The translations under genes and the position numbers were made by a program. Under the pieces are notes generated by a model, which worked only from the letters and a program-made list of their open reading frames with translations, made no database searches and was not told the DNA's origin. From Scleroderma bovista (Eukaryota; Basidiomycota; Agaricomycetes; Boletales; Sclerodermataceae): a stretch of DNA of 42,378 bases. Each line of letters starts with the position of its first letter. Position 1 is the stretch's first letter. Positions 11,268 to 21,789 of the stretch are shown in pieces. The DNA is taken from assembly GCA_037178675.1 (NCBI GenBank), contig JAYMGJ010000645.1:1-42378 (forward strand), written 5' to 3'.

Positions 11268-11348
11268 TCCAAGTATGCTTATCACTCTTCCCTCATCCCT
11301 TAGGAGTTCCAGAAGCATCACAAGAACAAATCTGAAAAATAATACATC
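11268..11348 (+). pseudogene. Inverted partial copy of the kinase exon, cut by an LTR
   Basis: This plus-strand segment repeats, in the opposite orientation, the intron end and exon start of the kinase at about 9194-9270: GGTCCAAGTATGCTTATCAC... then the acceptor CCCTTAG and codons EFQKHHKNKSEK. A TAA replaces the next codon, and the LTR at 11349 begins a few bases later. So a second, inverted kinase copy once lay here. Confidence 0.7.
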
Positions 11349-11691
11349 TGAGACGACCCTAGGCAAAACATCAAGGACCCGACCACACGCTAAGGCTCTA
11401 AGAGGATAGGACGCGAGTATCTAGAGCAAAGACCCAAGATGAGCTCAAATGGGGAGCCTCTGGGTGCTGGATTGCACTGTATATATACTACTATACAGGA
11501 GGGCTATGCAAGGCTATCCATGAGGCTACGTGCAGGCAAAGGCTATGTAATGACATCACTGTGGAGCTAAGGCTATGCATAATGATGTTAAGGGTGGCAG
11601 CGTGTACAGCACAAGGCACTGGTCTAGACTAGGTAGATAAGATAGAGGCTGTACACTAAGATAAGATAAAACAAAAAGTTGGACCGTAACA
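11349..11691 (-). repeat. 3' LTR of Gypsy-1
   Basis: TG...CA ends: TGAGACGACC at the left and GGACCGTAACA at the right in plus orientation. It is homologous to the solo LTR at 2723-3105, with a TATATATACTACTATA box near 11489. The five bases before it are ACATC; no matching duplicate with an LTR end was found on the right side of the element. Confidence 0.9.
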
Positions 11692-11706
11692 CTACTCCCC
11701 CCTCAG
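11692..11706 (-). other. Polypurine tract of Gypsy-1
   Basis: On the minus strand the bases directly upstream of the 3' LTR read CTGAGGGGGGAGTAG, a purine run of the kind that primes plus-strand DNA synthesis in LTR retrotransposons. Its position confirms the element's orientation and the LTR edge. Confidence 0.8.
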
Positions 11707-11807
11707 GTGCAGGATTCCAGACTGCAGAACTGAGCGTCGCTAACTGTAAGGTTTTTGGGGATACGACTAAATAATGAATCAAAGTCCGCTTGGGCCATAC
11801 GAAATTT

Positions 11808-14800
11808 TCAAGGGGCAGAGGGGTTCTCCTGATAGAAACGCTCGACTACCAGAGGAGAATTTTTCAAATTAGACGAGGGTTCCCATGTTCTCTCGTGTTC
11901 TTCGTATCCTTTCCAGTGTACCAGATACTGGAGCTGCCTTTTATAAATACGAGAAGCTACTATATAGTCCACTTTGTACTCTTCATCACGTTCTTCAGAG
12001 ACATGTATCGGACCAGGCCGAGACACAGGTTGTCCAGGGAGTGGTCCTAAGTAAGGTTTAACTTGAGAAACATTCACTACCAGGTGAATCCGAAGAGTTT
12101 TCGGGAGTTTAAGCTTGACCGCATTTGGGGTTACTCGAGTGACCTCATAGGGGCCAATCCATTTCTCTGTAAGCTTCTTAGAAGCACAATTTAGCATACG
12201 AAGATTGTCCATAGAAAGCCAAACTTGTTGGCCTACAACATAGTCCGGGGCGGGATTTCTATGCTTATCTGCCTGAAGCTTCATATTACGTTTTGCCTTC
12301 TCAGAAGACTCAACGACCTTGTTAAATACGGTGGCAAAGTCCCTAGCCGCTGGGGCTACTGTGTCTACTGGCTCTACACCCATACGAGGGGAATAACTCC
12401 GGGTAATTCCAAACGGTGAATCAGTAGTTACCTCCGAGACCGTATTATTCCAGACGAACTGAGCAATCTTGATCCACTTGGCCCATTCGTTCTGTCGATC
12501 GTTTATGTAGGTTTGGAGATACTGATTAATTTCGCAGTTCAACCGCTCTGTTTGACCATCGGTCTGAGGGTGAAATGCCGTAGACATTTTCCTTTTTACA
12601 CCTAAAAGTCTATATAACTCCCCCAGGAAGTTGCTTGCAAAGACCGATCTGCAGTCGGACACAACAGAAGACGGGAGTCCATGCTGACACCAGACGTGGT
12701 CTCTAAATAACTCAGCAGTTGACAAAGCGGTTTCCTCCTTGGTACAAGGTACAAACACGACTTCCTTTGAGAATCAATCAACCACGACTAATATATAATT
12801 GTAACCAAGGGATTCCGGCATCTCGGTAAAGTCCATAGTGACGTCAAGCCACGGGCCACTAGGGGTAGGGAGAGGAACAAGACTTCCAGAGGTCTTTTGA
12901 TTCAACACCTTGGACTGCTGGCACTTTTGACAGTGCTTCACGTAGGTTTGAATCTGCTCTTTCATCCCTTTCCAGGTATAGTGCTTCCTGAGTGCGTTAA
13001 ACGTAGCTTTAACACCCTTATGTCCAGCGACAGGTGTGTCATGAAAGTCCGTAATTAGCGACTGGCGCTCTTCGTAAGTCTGATCAGTGACGTCAATCGA
13101 CTTGATAGATACAGGGTTCAACAAGGTTTGATCCTTGTTATTGTCGGAACTAGAGATGTAATAGTCCGATTGCCTACTAAGTGGATCTGCAACATGCATC
13201 TGGGTTCCCTTTTTATAAATTAACGAGTAGTTGAAGTGCGTCATCCACATTTGCCAGTGCGCTTGGCGCTTAGAGAGATTCTGCGACTTCATGAAGTACG
13301 TTAAATTACGATGGTCTGTGTAAATCTCAAAGGCATAAGGAGTGGCCTCGAGATAATGGTGCCAGGCCTCAGTTGCTTTTATGATGGCCAGCATCTCTTT
13401 GTCGTGAATAGGATAATTTCATTTGGGAGGTGTCATGGAATGAGACATGTACGCGACAGGTCTGAATTCACCATCTTCGCACTTCACGGATATCACTCCC
13501 CCGACAGCAAACTCAGACACATCTGTTTCCAGGTGGAATTCGCGATCTTGATCGGGGTACTGAAGTACTGGAGCACGAGTAAAGGCGGCTTTCAAAGCTT
13601 CAAACGCAGCACGTTCCTTTTCTCCAAAGTTAAATACAGTGTCTTTACACGTAAGATCGGTCATGGGTCTAGCCATGATCGCATAGTCTTTAATAAACCG
13701 TCTATAGAAGTTGCCGAGGCCTAAGAATACTCGGACCTGTTTGACATTCATCGGCTCAGGCCACTTCAAAATAGCGTTAACCTTTTCAGGGTCCATTTTA
13801 ATTCCGTCACGTGAAACAATCATTCCAAGAAAGTCAACTTCGGTAACGTGGAAGCGACATTTCTCAGGTTTGACATAAAGATCATTGTCATGTAAACGTT
13901 TCAAAACTTCCAGCACAATTTTATCATGCTTTTCCTGATTGTCTGTGTTCGTAAATATCATAAGGTCATCGATATACACCACGCAGACATCCGACATATC
14001 GTGGAAGATCTCATTCATCATTTTCTGGAACGTTGCGGGTGAATTACACAGACCGAAATACATAACAATGGGCTCATAGGCCCCTTTGTGTGTTACAAAC
14101 GCAGCTTTCCACTCATTGCCTTCACGAATCCTCACATTGTTGTAACCCCAATGAAGAGTTCGCAACCCTTAAGCTTGTCCACAAGCTGAGAGATAAGCGG
14201 CAGCGGATAGTTATTCTTAATGGTCCACTCATTTAAATAATGATAGTCCTGAACCATGCACTTCTTGCCATCCTTTTTAGGGACAAAGAAAACAGGAGAA
14301 GTCTGAGGGGAGATAGACGGGCGAATATATCCTTTTGCAAGCTGATCATCAACAAAGGCCTCAACTTCTTTCTGTTCATCCACTGACAGGGGTATCAAGC
14401 GCCCTTTCTTTGGTGGGAAGTCCTCTTTTAGACCAATTCCATGATCCCATGGCTTTCTAAGCGGCATGCGTTCTGATGACTTCTTCAAGAAGACATCTAA
14501 ATACTCCCAGTACTCCTTAGGTACCTGCTTCTGGGCGTCTTCTAGGGTCAACTCATCAATAGTGACCTTCGACTCGTGAGCTTTCAATGCTTGGACCCAA
14601 GTTTCCTGAGATTCATTCTCTTGTAATATTTTAGCGAACCGTGTCTCTAGGAGTGACTTGCACTCTGGAGGACACCAAGTTAAATTAACTTTGCCGGTGA
14701 TCCAATCTATATCGGGATTATGCTTTTGTAGCCAGGTGTGGCCAAGGATAAGTGGCACTTTTCCGAGGCACGTGACGGCACACCACAGCTTTTCAGCGTG

Positions 14801-15445
14801 TTTCCCAATACCAACTGTTAACAATACATAGTGCATGATATCACCCTCCTGATTCCTAGTGCCATCTACGTTAAGCACGGGGACAGGCTTTACCAGCTTA
14901 GATAACTGAAGTTGTCGATCAAGAGCCCAGCTCTTGTCAACAAAACAGCCAGTAGTGCCACTGTCTAGCAGGGCATCTACTTTAATAGTATTAAGGGGTC
15001 CGTGGATGCAGACCGGTACCATCACTTCACGTTCCATTGTGAAGGACCTTTGTAAGTCCACAGAAACTTCCAAGTTGCCGGCGGGACTTTCTGGTTCCTT
15101 AGATGCCAAAGAAGGAGAAGAAATATTTTTATTCGATTGGGAATTAAGCACGCTCAATTTTACTTCTGGTGCCGAGCCCTTTGCAGGGACCCCCTTAGAA
15201 GGTACAGAATAGTCTGAGTCACAGTCCATACTATCAACTGACAAAACAGAAAAGCGGGAAGGAGAAACCGAGACAGGAGAAACTACAGAAGACACTTTTT
15301 TGTAGGTTTTAACTATTTTTGTACGTAACAAAGCAATGCGATATTTAAATATCTCCTGCACGGCAGGAATTGTTGCACGAGAAAGTCTATAGTCCAGTAC
15401 ACGTACAGCTAAGTCCAAAGGAGACTCGAGAGTGAGGATGCCCAA
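11808..15445 (-). pseudogene. pol: Gypsy-1 pol polyprotein, multiply broken
   Basis: Reading from 15445: an aspartic protease segment with ALLDSGTTGCFVD; reverse transcriptase with YIRPSISPQTSPVFFVPKKD, later YIDD; RNase H with FHLETDVSEFAVGG; a zinc-binding integrase head (GHKGVKATF...HCQKC); the integrase core with FHPQTDGQTERLN; and a chromodomain near the end (YLVHWKGYEEHERTWEP). Breaks: at 14151-14152 only two bases lie between the LF and WGYNN codons, where related elements have about 18 (the segment with the first catalytic Asp), so motif A is lost and the frame shifts. A TGA at 13419-13421 and another at 12774-12776 each sit in otherwise continuous frame, at positions where related elements usually have Arg (CGA to TGA). 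It cannot encode an active polymerase. Confidence 0.88.
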
Positions 15446-15459
15446 TTTATCCTCACTCT

Positions 15460-16458
15460 CTAATCTTTTAAATCTTTGAAGAACGCCCGCATTTCTGCGA
15501 ATGTCATTCCTCTTACTGCATTTAGCCGGTCATCCTCTGGCTGGGCTTGCATTGCCCGTGCTTGTGGTTGCCCACGACGAGGGCAGCGCGGCTTTGTGCA
15601 CTCACATGCAATATGGCCAAATAATTGGCAATTGTAGCACTGGGGCCCTTTACCCCTTTGCTGGTTTGTCTCAACGGCACCTATATCCATGGGGGTACCA
15701 CTCCCGGATGCAGTTGAAGACGAATAATTTTGGCCCTGGTAATAACGGGCTGAGCATTGCCCTTGGAGGTTAATGAGGAAGAGTTCCTGGGCTCTCCCCA
15801 TTGCGTGAGCAGAGTTTGCGAGCCGGGTATATGTGTCCTGATGCATCCCCTGTATATAGATCTGCTCCAAAAGTTTCTTCTGGAGTGCACGTTCGAGAAG
15901 ATCACAAGCGTAGTCATCTACGCAGCCACCCTGGTTCTTAAGCACCTCGAACTGTGCTAAGAAGTCGTTGATCCTCTGCCTTGGGCCCTGCCTAAGGTGG
16001 AGAAGCTGGGCACGTGCCCACTCAGTGTTGTTACCGGGGACAAAGAACCTTTCTATCTCCTCCGAGAAGTCATCCCAAGTGGGCCAGGCTGGCGGGGGCA
16101 CGGGTTGGCCTGCTGGTACAGGTGGGGCGTTGGCGAGGGCTTGTGCTGCCGCCATGCAGCTATCCAGACGGACCTGAGCCCACCGACCAGCCTTCAGGCC
16201 AGTGAGCCGGGAGAGAACTGCGGCGGTGACCTGGGCGTCAGTTGCCCCATCCATCAAGATCTGAAGCCAGATCTTGATCTTCGACCACCACTTGTGGAAC
16301 TTCTGAGGGGAGCCATCATAACTCCCGGGATCCGCGACCACCTTCTTGCGTGGCAGCAGTGCAGGCTGAGGCTGTGCAGCCGCAAGGGCCACAATATGCA
16401 CCTGGAGGTGAATTTGCCCTTGGGCGAGCTGGGCAAGGAGCTGGTTGAGGTCTGCCAT
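15460..16458 (-). CDS. gag: Gypsy-1 gag-like protein
   Basis: A 332-codon uninterrupted frame just upstream of pol, separated from it by a stop and a 14-base gap in a new frame. It begins MADLNQLLAQLAQGQ, contains a retrotransposon gag region (WSKIKIWLQILMDGATDAQV, then FFVPGNNTEWARAQLLHLRQ) and a CCHC zinc knuckle (CYNCQLFGHIACEC) near residues 275-290. It would form the virus-like particle that packages element RNA. Unlike pol it shows no obvious break. The plus-strand frames across it (for example 15997-16797) are shadows. Confidence 0.88.
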   Translation of the reverse strand: MADLNQLLAQLAQGQIHLQVHIVALAAAQPQPALLPRKKVVADPGSYDGSPQKFHKWWSKIKIWLQILMDGATDAQVTAAVLSRLTGLKAGRWAQVRLDSCMAAAQALANAPPVPAGQPVPPPAWPTWDDFSEEIERFFVPGNNTEWARAQLLHLRQGPRQRINDFLAQFEVLKNQGGCVDDYACDLLERALQKKLLEQIYIQGMHQDTYTRLANSAHAMGRAQELFLINLQGQCSARYYQGQNYSSSTASGSGTPMDIGAVETNQQRGKGPQCYNCQLFGHIACECTKPRCPRRGQPQARAMQAQPEDDRLNAVRGMTFAEMRAFFKDLKD

Positions 16459-16878
16459 GACGACCTAGTAGGGGTGGAGGCGGGAATAGGGGGTAGGCCT
16501 TTGTTTAACGGGCCGGAGACGGGAGGACTGGAACGTGCGGCGGCGAGCGAGAGGGAGGTCTGGCAAGGGCAGGACAGGAAGGGAACGGTGGAGGCCGAGG
16601 ATGACTTGGAGTTCGAAGTCGCTAACAAGGCAACTGTAGGCGGCAATGGTGTTGGTGAACTGAAATTCCTCCTCAATTGCCGACTCCCTTTCTTGTGGTT
16701 TAGGGTAGTCTCGCAACCCTCCATTCTGGGGGTGACTGCCCAATATGGGCAGAATGAGCGCATCAGCAGCTCATATGTCACCCAGAACATCTGGTGACTT
16801 TCGGTGTGACTAGAGAGGATCGAGTCACAAGCGTGACAATCAGCCTTCAAATCTCACCCTCTGATCGTGCGCGACACG

Positions 16879-19547
16879 ATGGATTCCAGCAATGAATTCA
16901 ATAGTGATACATCCCTCGACTTCGAGCCACCCCCGCAGCCATCAGCTCCGCATCTACCATCCATACCGCCGCCTCGAAACCCTCCCATCCAGATAGCCGC
17001 GACGCAGTATCTGTGTGAAAGGCAGCACAAGTACACTGACAGTATTGCGGTGCGCGTCAGGTCAGTTCTGGCTGAGATGGATAAAGTCGGACTGAACTTG
17101 CCTTTATTCCTTGACTATCTGAGCTGGGGAGATCGAGGGTGTATCGTGGATCCGACAATCCGATCCGAGCGCACTGGATTGATGGTGAGCAAAGAACTCC
17201 CTCACATCCTTGAGAGGTGGTTGTCCCCCACGCATGTTCAAGAGTCGCACGATGTCCGAGCAATGGGACGTAGAAAGCACATTGAAGACTTCGTGTTACA
17301 GCAAACGCAAGATATTTGTGAACGTGAACTTGCCTCACTTCGGCCGTCATCGCAAATGCTCATGCATGACCTCACAGAAAGCTCGCTCACGTCGAAGTCC
17401 CTTGTGGATTTCACAAATGCTTATCGTGGATGCATGGAGATGGGCACAGGCGCCCCAAAGCTATGGAATTTATTGTCACAGCTGATGAGAACAAAGCGGC
17501 AGGAGCGGGAGAACATGCAAAAGGATTCTAGATTGGTATAGATTATATCTTTGTACTACTATACGGGCTCCTTTAATATTTATCCAGGTTGTCACATGCA
17601 TCATCTGGATGCTGCTCTACTCTGCATCGCATCACAGTAGTGATGGCCCAAAGGCACTCACCCTATTTCTCAAATCTCAAGGGATCTCGGCGAAAAGTCT
17701 CAATGCTCTACACGCATTTGGTATCACGATGAGTTATAAGTGGAGTCATACAGCCATTGACAATCTCGCTAACTCTCAAATGCAAGAAGTCCGCAACATC
17801 GTGAAAACTCGACCTTGGTTCATGTCATATGACAACGTCAATATACCCTTTCGTACCTATGCACAATGCCTCAATCGGCAAGACCACTTTGATTCTGGTA
17901 CAGCTGCCACCATCTTTGTGCCGTCACAATCTCTGCCCACACCTAACCTATCATTTGAACACCTCCAACTCGCACGTGCTGCTGGTGGGCATGCACCAAT
18001 CTCAATTGCCAAGATATTCCAACTCGAACAGGATGCCAGTCCACACATCCACAAGCGCCATGTGTGGCGTGTTATCAAGTTTCTTATTGACACCCCCAAC
18101 TTCGACTTCCAGACATATCCCCATCGTGACGATCAAATATTTACACCCCCTCCACCACGTCATCTGCTGCCTTGTGGTCCTGAATACGTCACAAAGCAAT
18201 ATATGTTGCACACTCGGCACATTGACGAGTCCAGTTTTGATGGCAACGACCAGCTACTATCTGAATGGCAGTGGCAGCTTGGCCTTAGTGACCCTGCTGA
18301 ACAGAAAATCACTGGGACACAAAGGGTTATTGCTGTTAATGGTGATCAGCTGACAGTCAATCGCTTGCGTGGATTGATTAGGATGCGGGCAGAGGATTTC
18401 AATGGCTTGGATCGGCTTGACTGGTTGCAGCCAGTTTTTGGGTGGTTTCATTTGCAAATGACTGTCGCCAACTCGCTCCACAAGCAGTATAGTGGCACTG
18501 CTGCAGGACAGGGATTGATGCATGCAGTTGCTCTCCTCTCATGCAAGCATCTTGGTACTGTTCAGATTAAAGGACCATTTTATCATCACCTCCATGAGCT
18601 GATCCTCCATGTTGCAGAGGCCCATTTCCGATCCTGCTGGAAAGTAATAGCAGGGGTGCCAAGTATTCGTGACCTCCATACAAGAACTCCTGCCAAACTT
18701 CTTCAATATGCAGAGGCACTTATTACCCAGCTAGCCTCCAGCAATCTATTTGAAGATGAGGGCATCAAGAAGGACAAGGAATGTGATGAAGTCTTTGAAC
18801 AGACTGTCAGGTGGAATCGAGATGTCTTGCAGTACATTGAGTTACATGAAGCCATCCAGTGTGGTGATATTGGACGGATGGAGGATCTTTTGCCAACTCT
18901 GCTTATGCGATTTGCTGGTGGAGGTAATGGCAAATATGCAATTGAAGTGTTGGAGCTCCTTCAAGGACTGCATTGTGAGTGGCCCAGTGAATTGTGGTGA
19001 GTTCATAAATTAGATTACTATGTTCTGATACTCTAACCCCTATAGTGAGTTTATTAGGACCAATTGCTGGGTAATAAATTTTACTGGCAAGAGGACAAGT
19101 TGGATGCCTGTGGACAAAGCCCAAGAGCACAATATCAAACGAGTGAAGGTAGGTGTGCTTGTCAGTACACCCCTAATTTAGACCTGAACTTCTTAGGTTT
19201 CTTTTCAAGTTGTCGGCCCATTTGCTACATGGGACATTATTGGTCGCATCAGCCCTGCAATTCCTGTATTGGATGTCATGTGACGCCATTTTGAGAAGCA
19301 AATCTCTACAGTTTACCGGGGACAGTCTCATGCAACACCTAACAAAGAAAAGGATATTGCCAAGCTGGACGAAGCATATACTGCTTCCAGGGTCCATTTT
19401 TCCATTCCAGGGCAACGAGCCAGCACAAAACAGGACAAGAGCAAGGACTATGTTATTAAAGGAGCACTCCTTTTGCCCAAGATCATATCTCGCTGGTGGT
19501 TTCACAGGGAATTTGAGCGGTCAAGTGAGCAGGAGTACAGTCAGTGA
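16879..19547 (+). CDS. DUF6589-like protein, late in-frame TGA
   Basis: Four exons join in frame: 16879-17535, 17588-18996, 19046-19148 and 19197-19547, with introns of 52, 49 and 48 nt (the third shows a CTCTAAC branch-like site). The start at 16879 (MDSSNEF) is chosen; an in-frame ATG at 16867 is also possible. The product is about 840 codons with PWFMSYDNVNIPF, FDSGTAATIF, and a late VDKAQEHNIKRVK segment; this pattern matches the DUF6589 family of agaricomycetes from memory. A TGA at 19281-19283 interrupts the last exon. The 87 codons after it still read like family sequence, so it is probably a recent nonsense change (CGA to TGA would explain it). The family has no known function; its multicopy nature suggests a mobile-element link (inference). 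It is convergent with the helicase gene, with 76 bp between stops. Confidence 0.8.
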
Positions 19548-19623
19548 ATGTCAATTACATATATCTATGTTGTCCCCAAGCGTATGCGTACTTATCTATG
19601 CTAGTCAACTTGCAATGTAGCAC

Positions 19624-21378
19624 CTACGAAGATCCTGACATTGGAGAGCCATAGACAAAGGTATATGAGGTAGGATGTGGATGTGCAGGAGTGAGAGGAG
19701 AGATCATACCAGCCCCCCCAGGTAAGGGGCTAGTGATTTTCACAGGCGAGGGGGTTGAAGGACCAATAGAGAATACGGAAAACATTGCAGATGGACTGCA
19801 AACACTAACGTGTTAGTATGTGTAAGGCATGCGGTGTGAACAGTTACTTACCTGTCGAAATTCTCCTTTGCAGCCTGTCGTGTCAGCTTCACAGCTGCAC
19901 GCTGCAAGTGCCTCTCCTGTGCTTCCGAGGCTTTCTTGGCCCTTGCTGCCTCCACAGCACGACGTTTATTGTCATGCTTCTCCTGCTCTGCCTGCACACG
20001 GGCAATCTTCTCGCGCTCGTCAATCTGGCTAATGACTGATACAACCTCATTCCTGTATTCATCTACAAACATCCACGGTGGACGTAGTGTAGTCTTGATT
20101 GCATCAACAGAGCAGAGGGCACGGCTTGAGGCAATTGAGGCAAGCACTGAGTCAGGGAGGAGGATGGTGCCAGTAATGATACTGTGAGGGAAATCACGAC
20201 GACGTGCTTGTACGCGCCATTGCTGAAGTGCAGTGCGGATGTCGGCCAGGTGTTGTCCAGTTCGACGAGAGCGAGTGGCTGGGTCTTGGGCAGCCATCAG
20301 ACGTTTGCCAGAGGTGTTCACTGACTTGGAAGGTGTGCAAGGCAAGTCGTACTGTTGACTTGAGTCTTGATGTGGTGTGGACAGACGGGAAGGGCAATCT
20401 GGGGCTGGTGTGGGCATAGTGGGCGTGCAGTTGTCGCAACAGCGCCCAAGCGGTGCTGGTGAGAAAATCAGATACAGCACGTGCGGTGAGGTTGTGTACA
20501 TACATTGCCGCGTGGGAGGATTATTGAAATACTCGTCGATTACATCTCTCCTACATCCCTTTGTCTCAATGAGCCGGCGCAAGCCATCTTCAGTATTCTT
20601 GCGGTAAGTCCTTGGTGCCCTCTCATTTTCCTCATTTTCTGACTCAGACATGCTCGAGTCTTCACCTTCCGTTCGTCTTGTCAATGGCTCCATGATGGAT
20701 TGCTCCACAAGCAAGGTAGCTGTTGCCTGCACGTCTCGCGAGCGCCCTGCACGCCCTGCACGCTGAATCCAAACAGAGAGCAAAGATGGCACACCAAATT
20801 GAACTACAAACGCAATGTCTGGTATGTCCATCCCCTAGAACAATTCGAGAATCTTAATCACGCAAATGCAGACCTCAGATAGCAAACTTACCATGCCGCC
20901 ACATTCAGTCACAAATAATATTTTGATTTCACCCTTTCGAAATTGTTCAAGGACCTTCCCACAAGCACCCAGTGAACGCTTTGAATGTAGGTACACCACA
21001 TATTTACGCAGCTCTTCCGGCAGTTGATTGCGGAATTCACGACAGGCCAACTGGCTATGAGCAATTGAGTTCACGAAGACCATGCCACGTGGTAAGTCAT
21101 CCACTGTCTTCACGTTTGTCGCGAGAAACCCCAGAGCATCAAAGTCGTCACTGGACCTGATGAATTTGATTTCTTGTGCTAGGTTGGGGCGGTCGTTGCC
21201 CAGGTTTAGATAGAAGCATATATCAGGGTTAATCCCAAGTTTGGCTCGTATTTCGTGCAGGACTGTTGGTTGCGCTGTGGCCGTCGTAGCGTACACTGGC
21301 ACTCCGAGAGGGACAAGTGCACAAACATTCAAAATATTACCATATTCCTTCTGAAAGGTCGTGCCCCATTGCGAGATG
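19624..21378 (-). pseudogene. RecQ-like DNA helicase, N-terminal half missing
   Basis: Minus-strand exons 21378-20892, 20834-19852 and 19795-19624 join in frame through introns of 57 and 56 nt; the second carries a perfect TACTAAC branch site, and the last exon adds a Ser/Pro-rich tail ending in TAG at 19624-19626. The protein begins mid-motif at ISQWG (of the RecQ DEAHCISQWG motif) and holds the second helicase lobe: GMVFVNSIAHSQLACREF, VTECGGMGMDIPDIAFVV and QRAGRAGR, then a basic/Glu-rich coiled-coil-like C-terminus. The ATP-binding Walker A and DEAH motifs are absent because the hAT element begins at 21379. About 546 residues remain. RecQ-type enzymes unwind DNA; this remnant cannot hydrolyse ATP. 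Confidence 0.9.
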
Positions 21379-21660
21379 TAGTGTTTAAAGGTCCGGTCCT
21401 AGGACCGATGAAAGACCGAGGACCGGACCGGGACCGGACCAATTTAGGACTGGACTGCAGTCCTGGTCCTGCCCAAGGTCCTGCCAAGTGTGGTCCCAGT
21501 CCTGGTAGATTGGTGCTGGGGTCAAGGACCGATGCAGGACTGGTCTGGACCGGTCTTTTTTGGGCATAGATAGTGTCTTAAAGTCCAGTTGCAGGACCAC
21601 ACAAAGTCCACAAACCAGACTGAACTGGACCAAAAAAGGACCAGACCATGGTTGCAGTTC
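21379..21660. repeat. Left terminal inverted repeat and subterminal GGTCC repeats of the hAT element
   Basis: Starting at the terminus, variants of GGTCCGGTCC and its complement occur many times (for example 21390-21400, 21418-21440, 21465-21500, 21535-21556). Subterminal repeats of this sort are typical transposase-binding sites in hAT elements; that role is inferred here. Confidence 0.8.
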
Positions 21661-21789
21661 AAAGCATTCGAGAGCTAAGTGAAAAAACATATCAAAACTG
21701 GTTGCAACCAGGTAATTCAAAGACCAGTCTGAGTACATACCTGCACCCCAACCTGCATGATACCTGCACACATACACCCAAGGGTGTGA

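Larger units (their letters stand above)
11349..16866 (-). mobile_element. Gypsy-1: chromodomain Gypsy retrotransposon, 5' LTR not found
   Basis: On the minus strand the order is gag (16458-15460), protease, reverse transcriptase, RNase H, integrase, chromodomain (15445-11808), a polypurine tract and the 3' LTR (11691-11349). That order and the C-terminal chromodomain make it a chromovirus-type Gypsy element. No second LTR copy is visible between the gag start and the DUF6589 gene at 16879, so the element is 5'-truncated or the right edge is rearranged. The right boundary given is approximate. Confidence 0.85.

Noticed and set aside
9360..11272. A full inverted copy of the kinase N-terminal region
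   Set aside because: Similarity between the two arms is visible only over about 80 bp at the exon edge; the rest does not match by eye.
16787..16791. ACATC near the right edge of Gypsy-1 as the partner of ACATC before its 3' LTR
   Set aside because: The sequence next to it is not an LTR end, so a 5-base match is expected by chance.
15997..16797. Long plus-strand frame opposite Gypsy-1 gag
   Set aside because: It lies antisense to a gag frame with a recognisable zinc knuckle; its own product has no recognisable motif.
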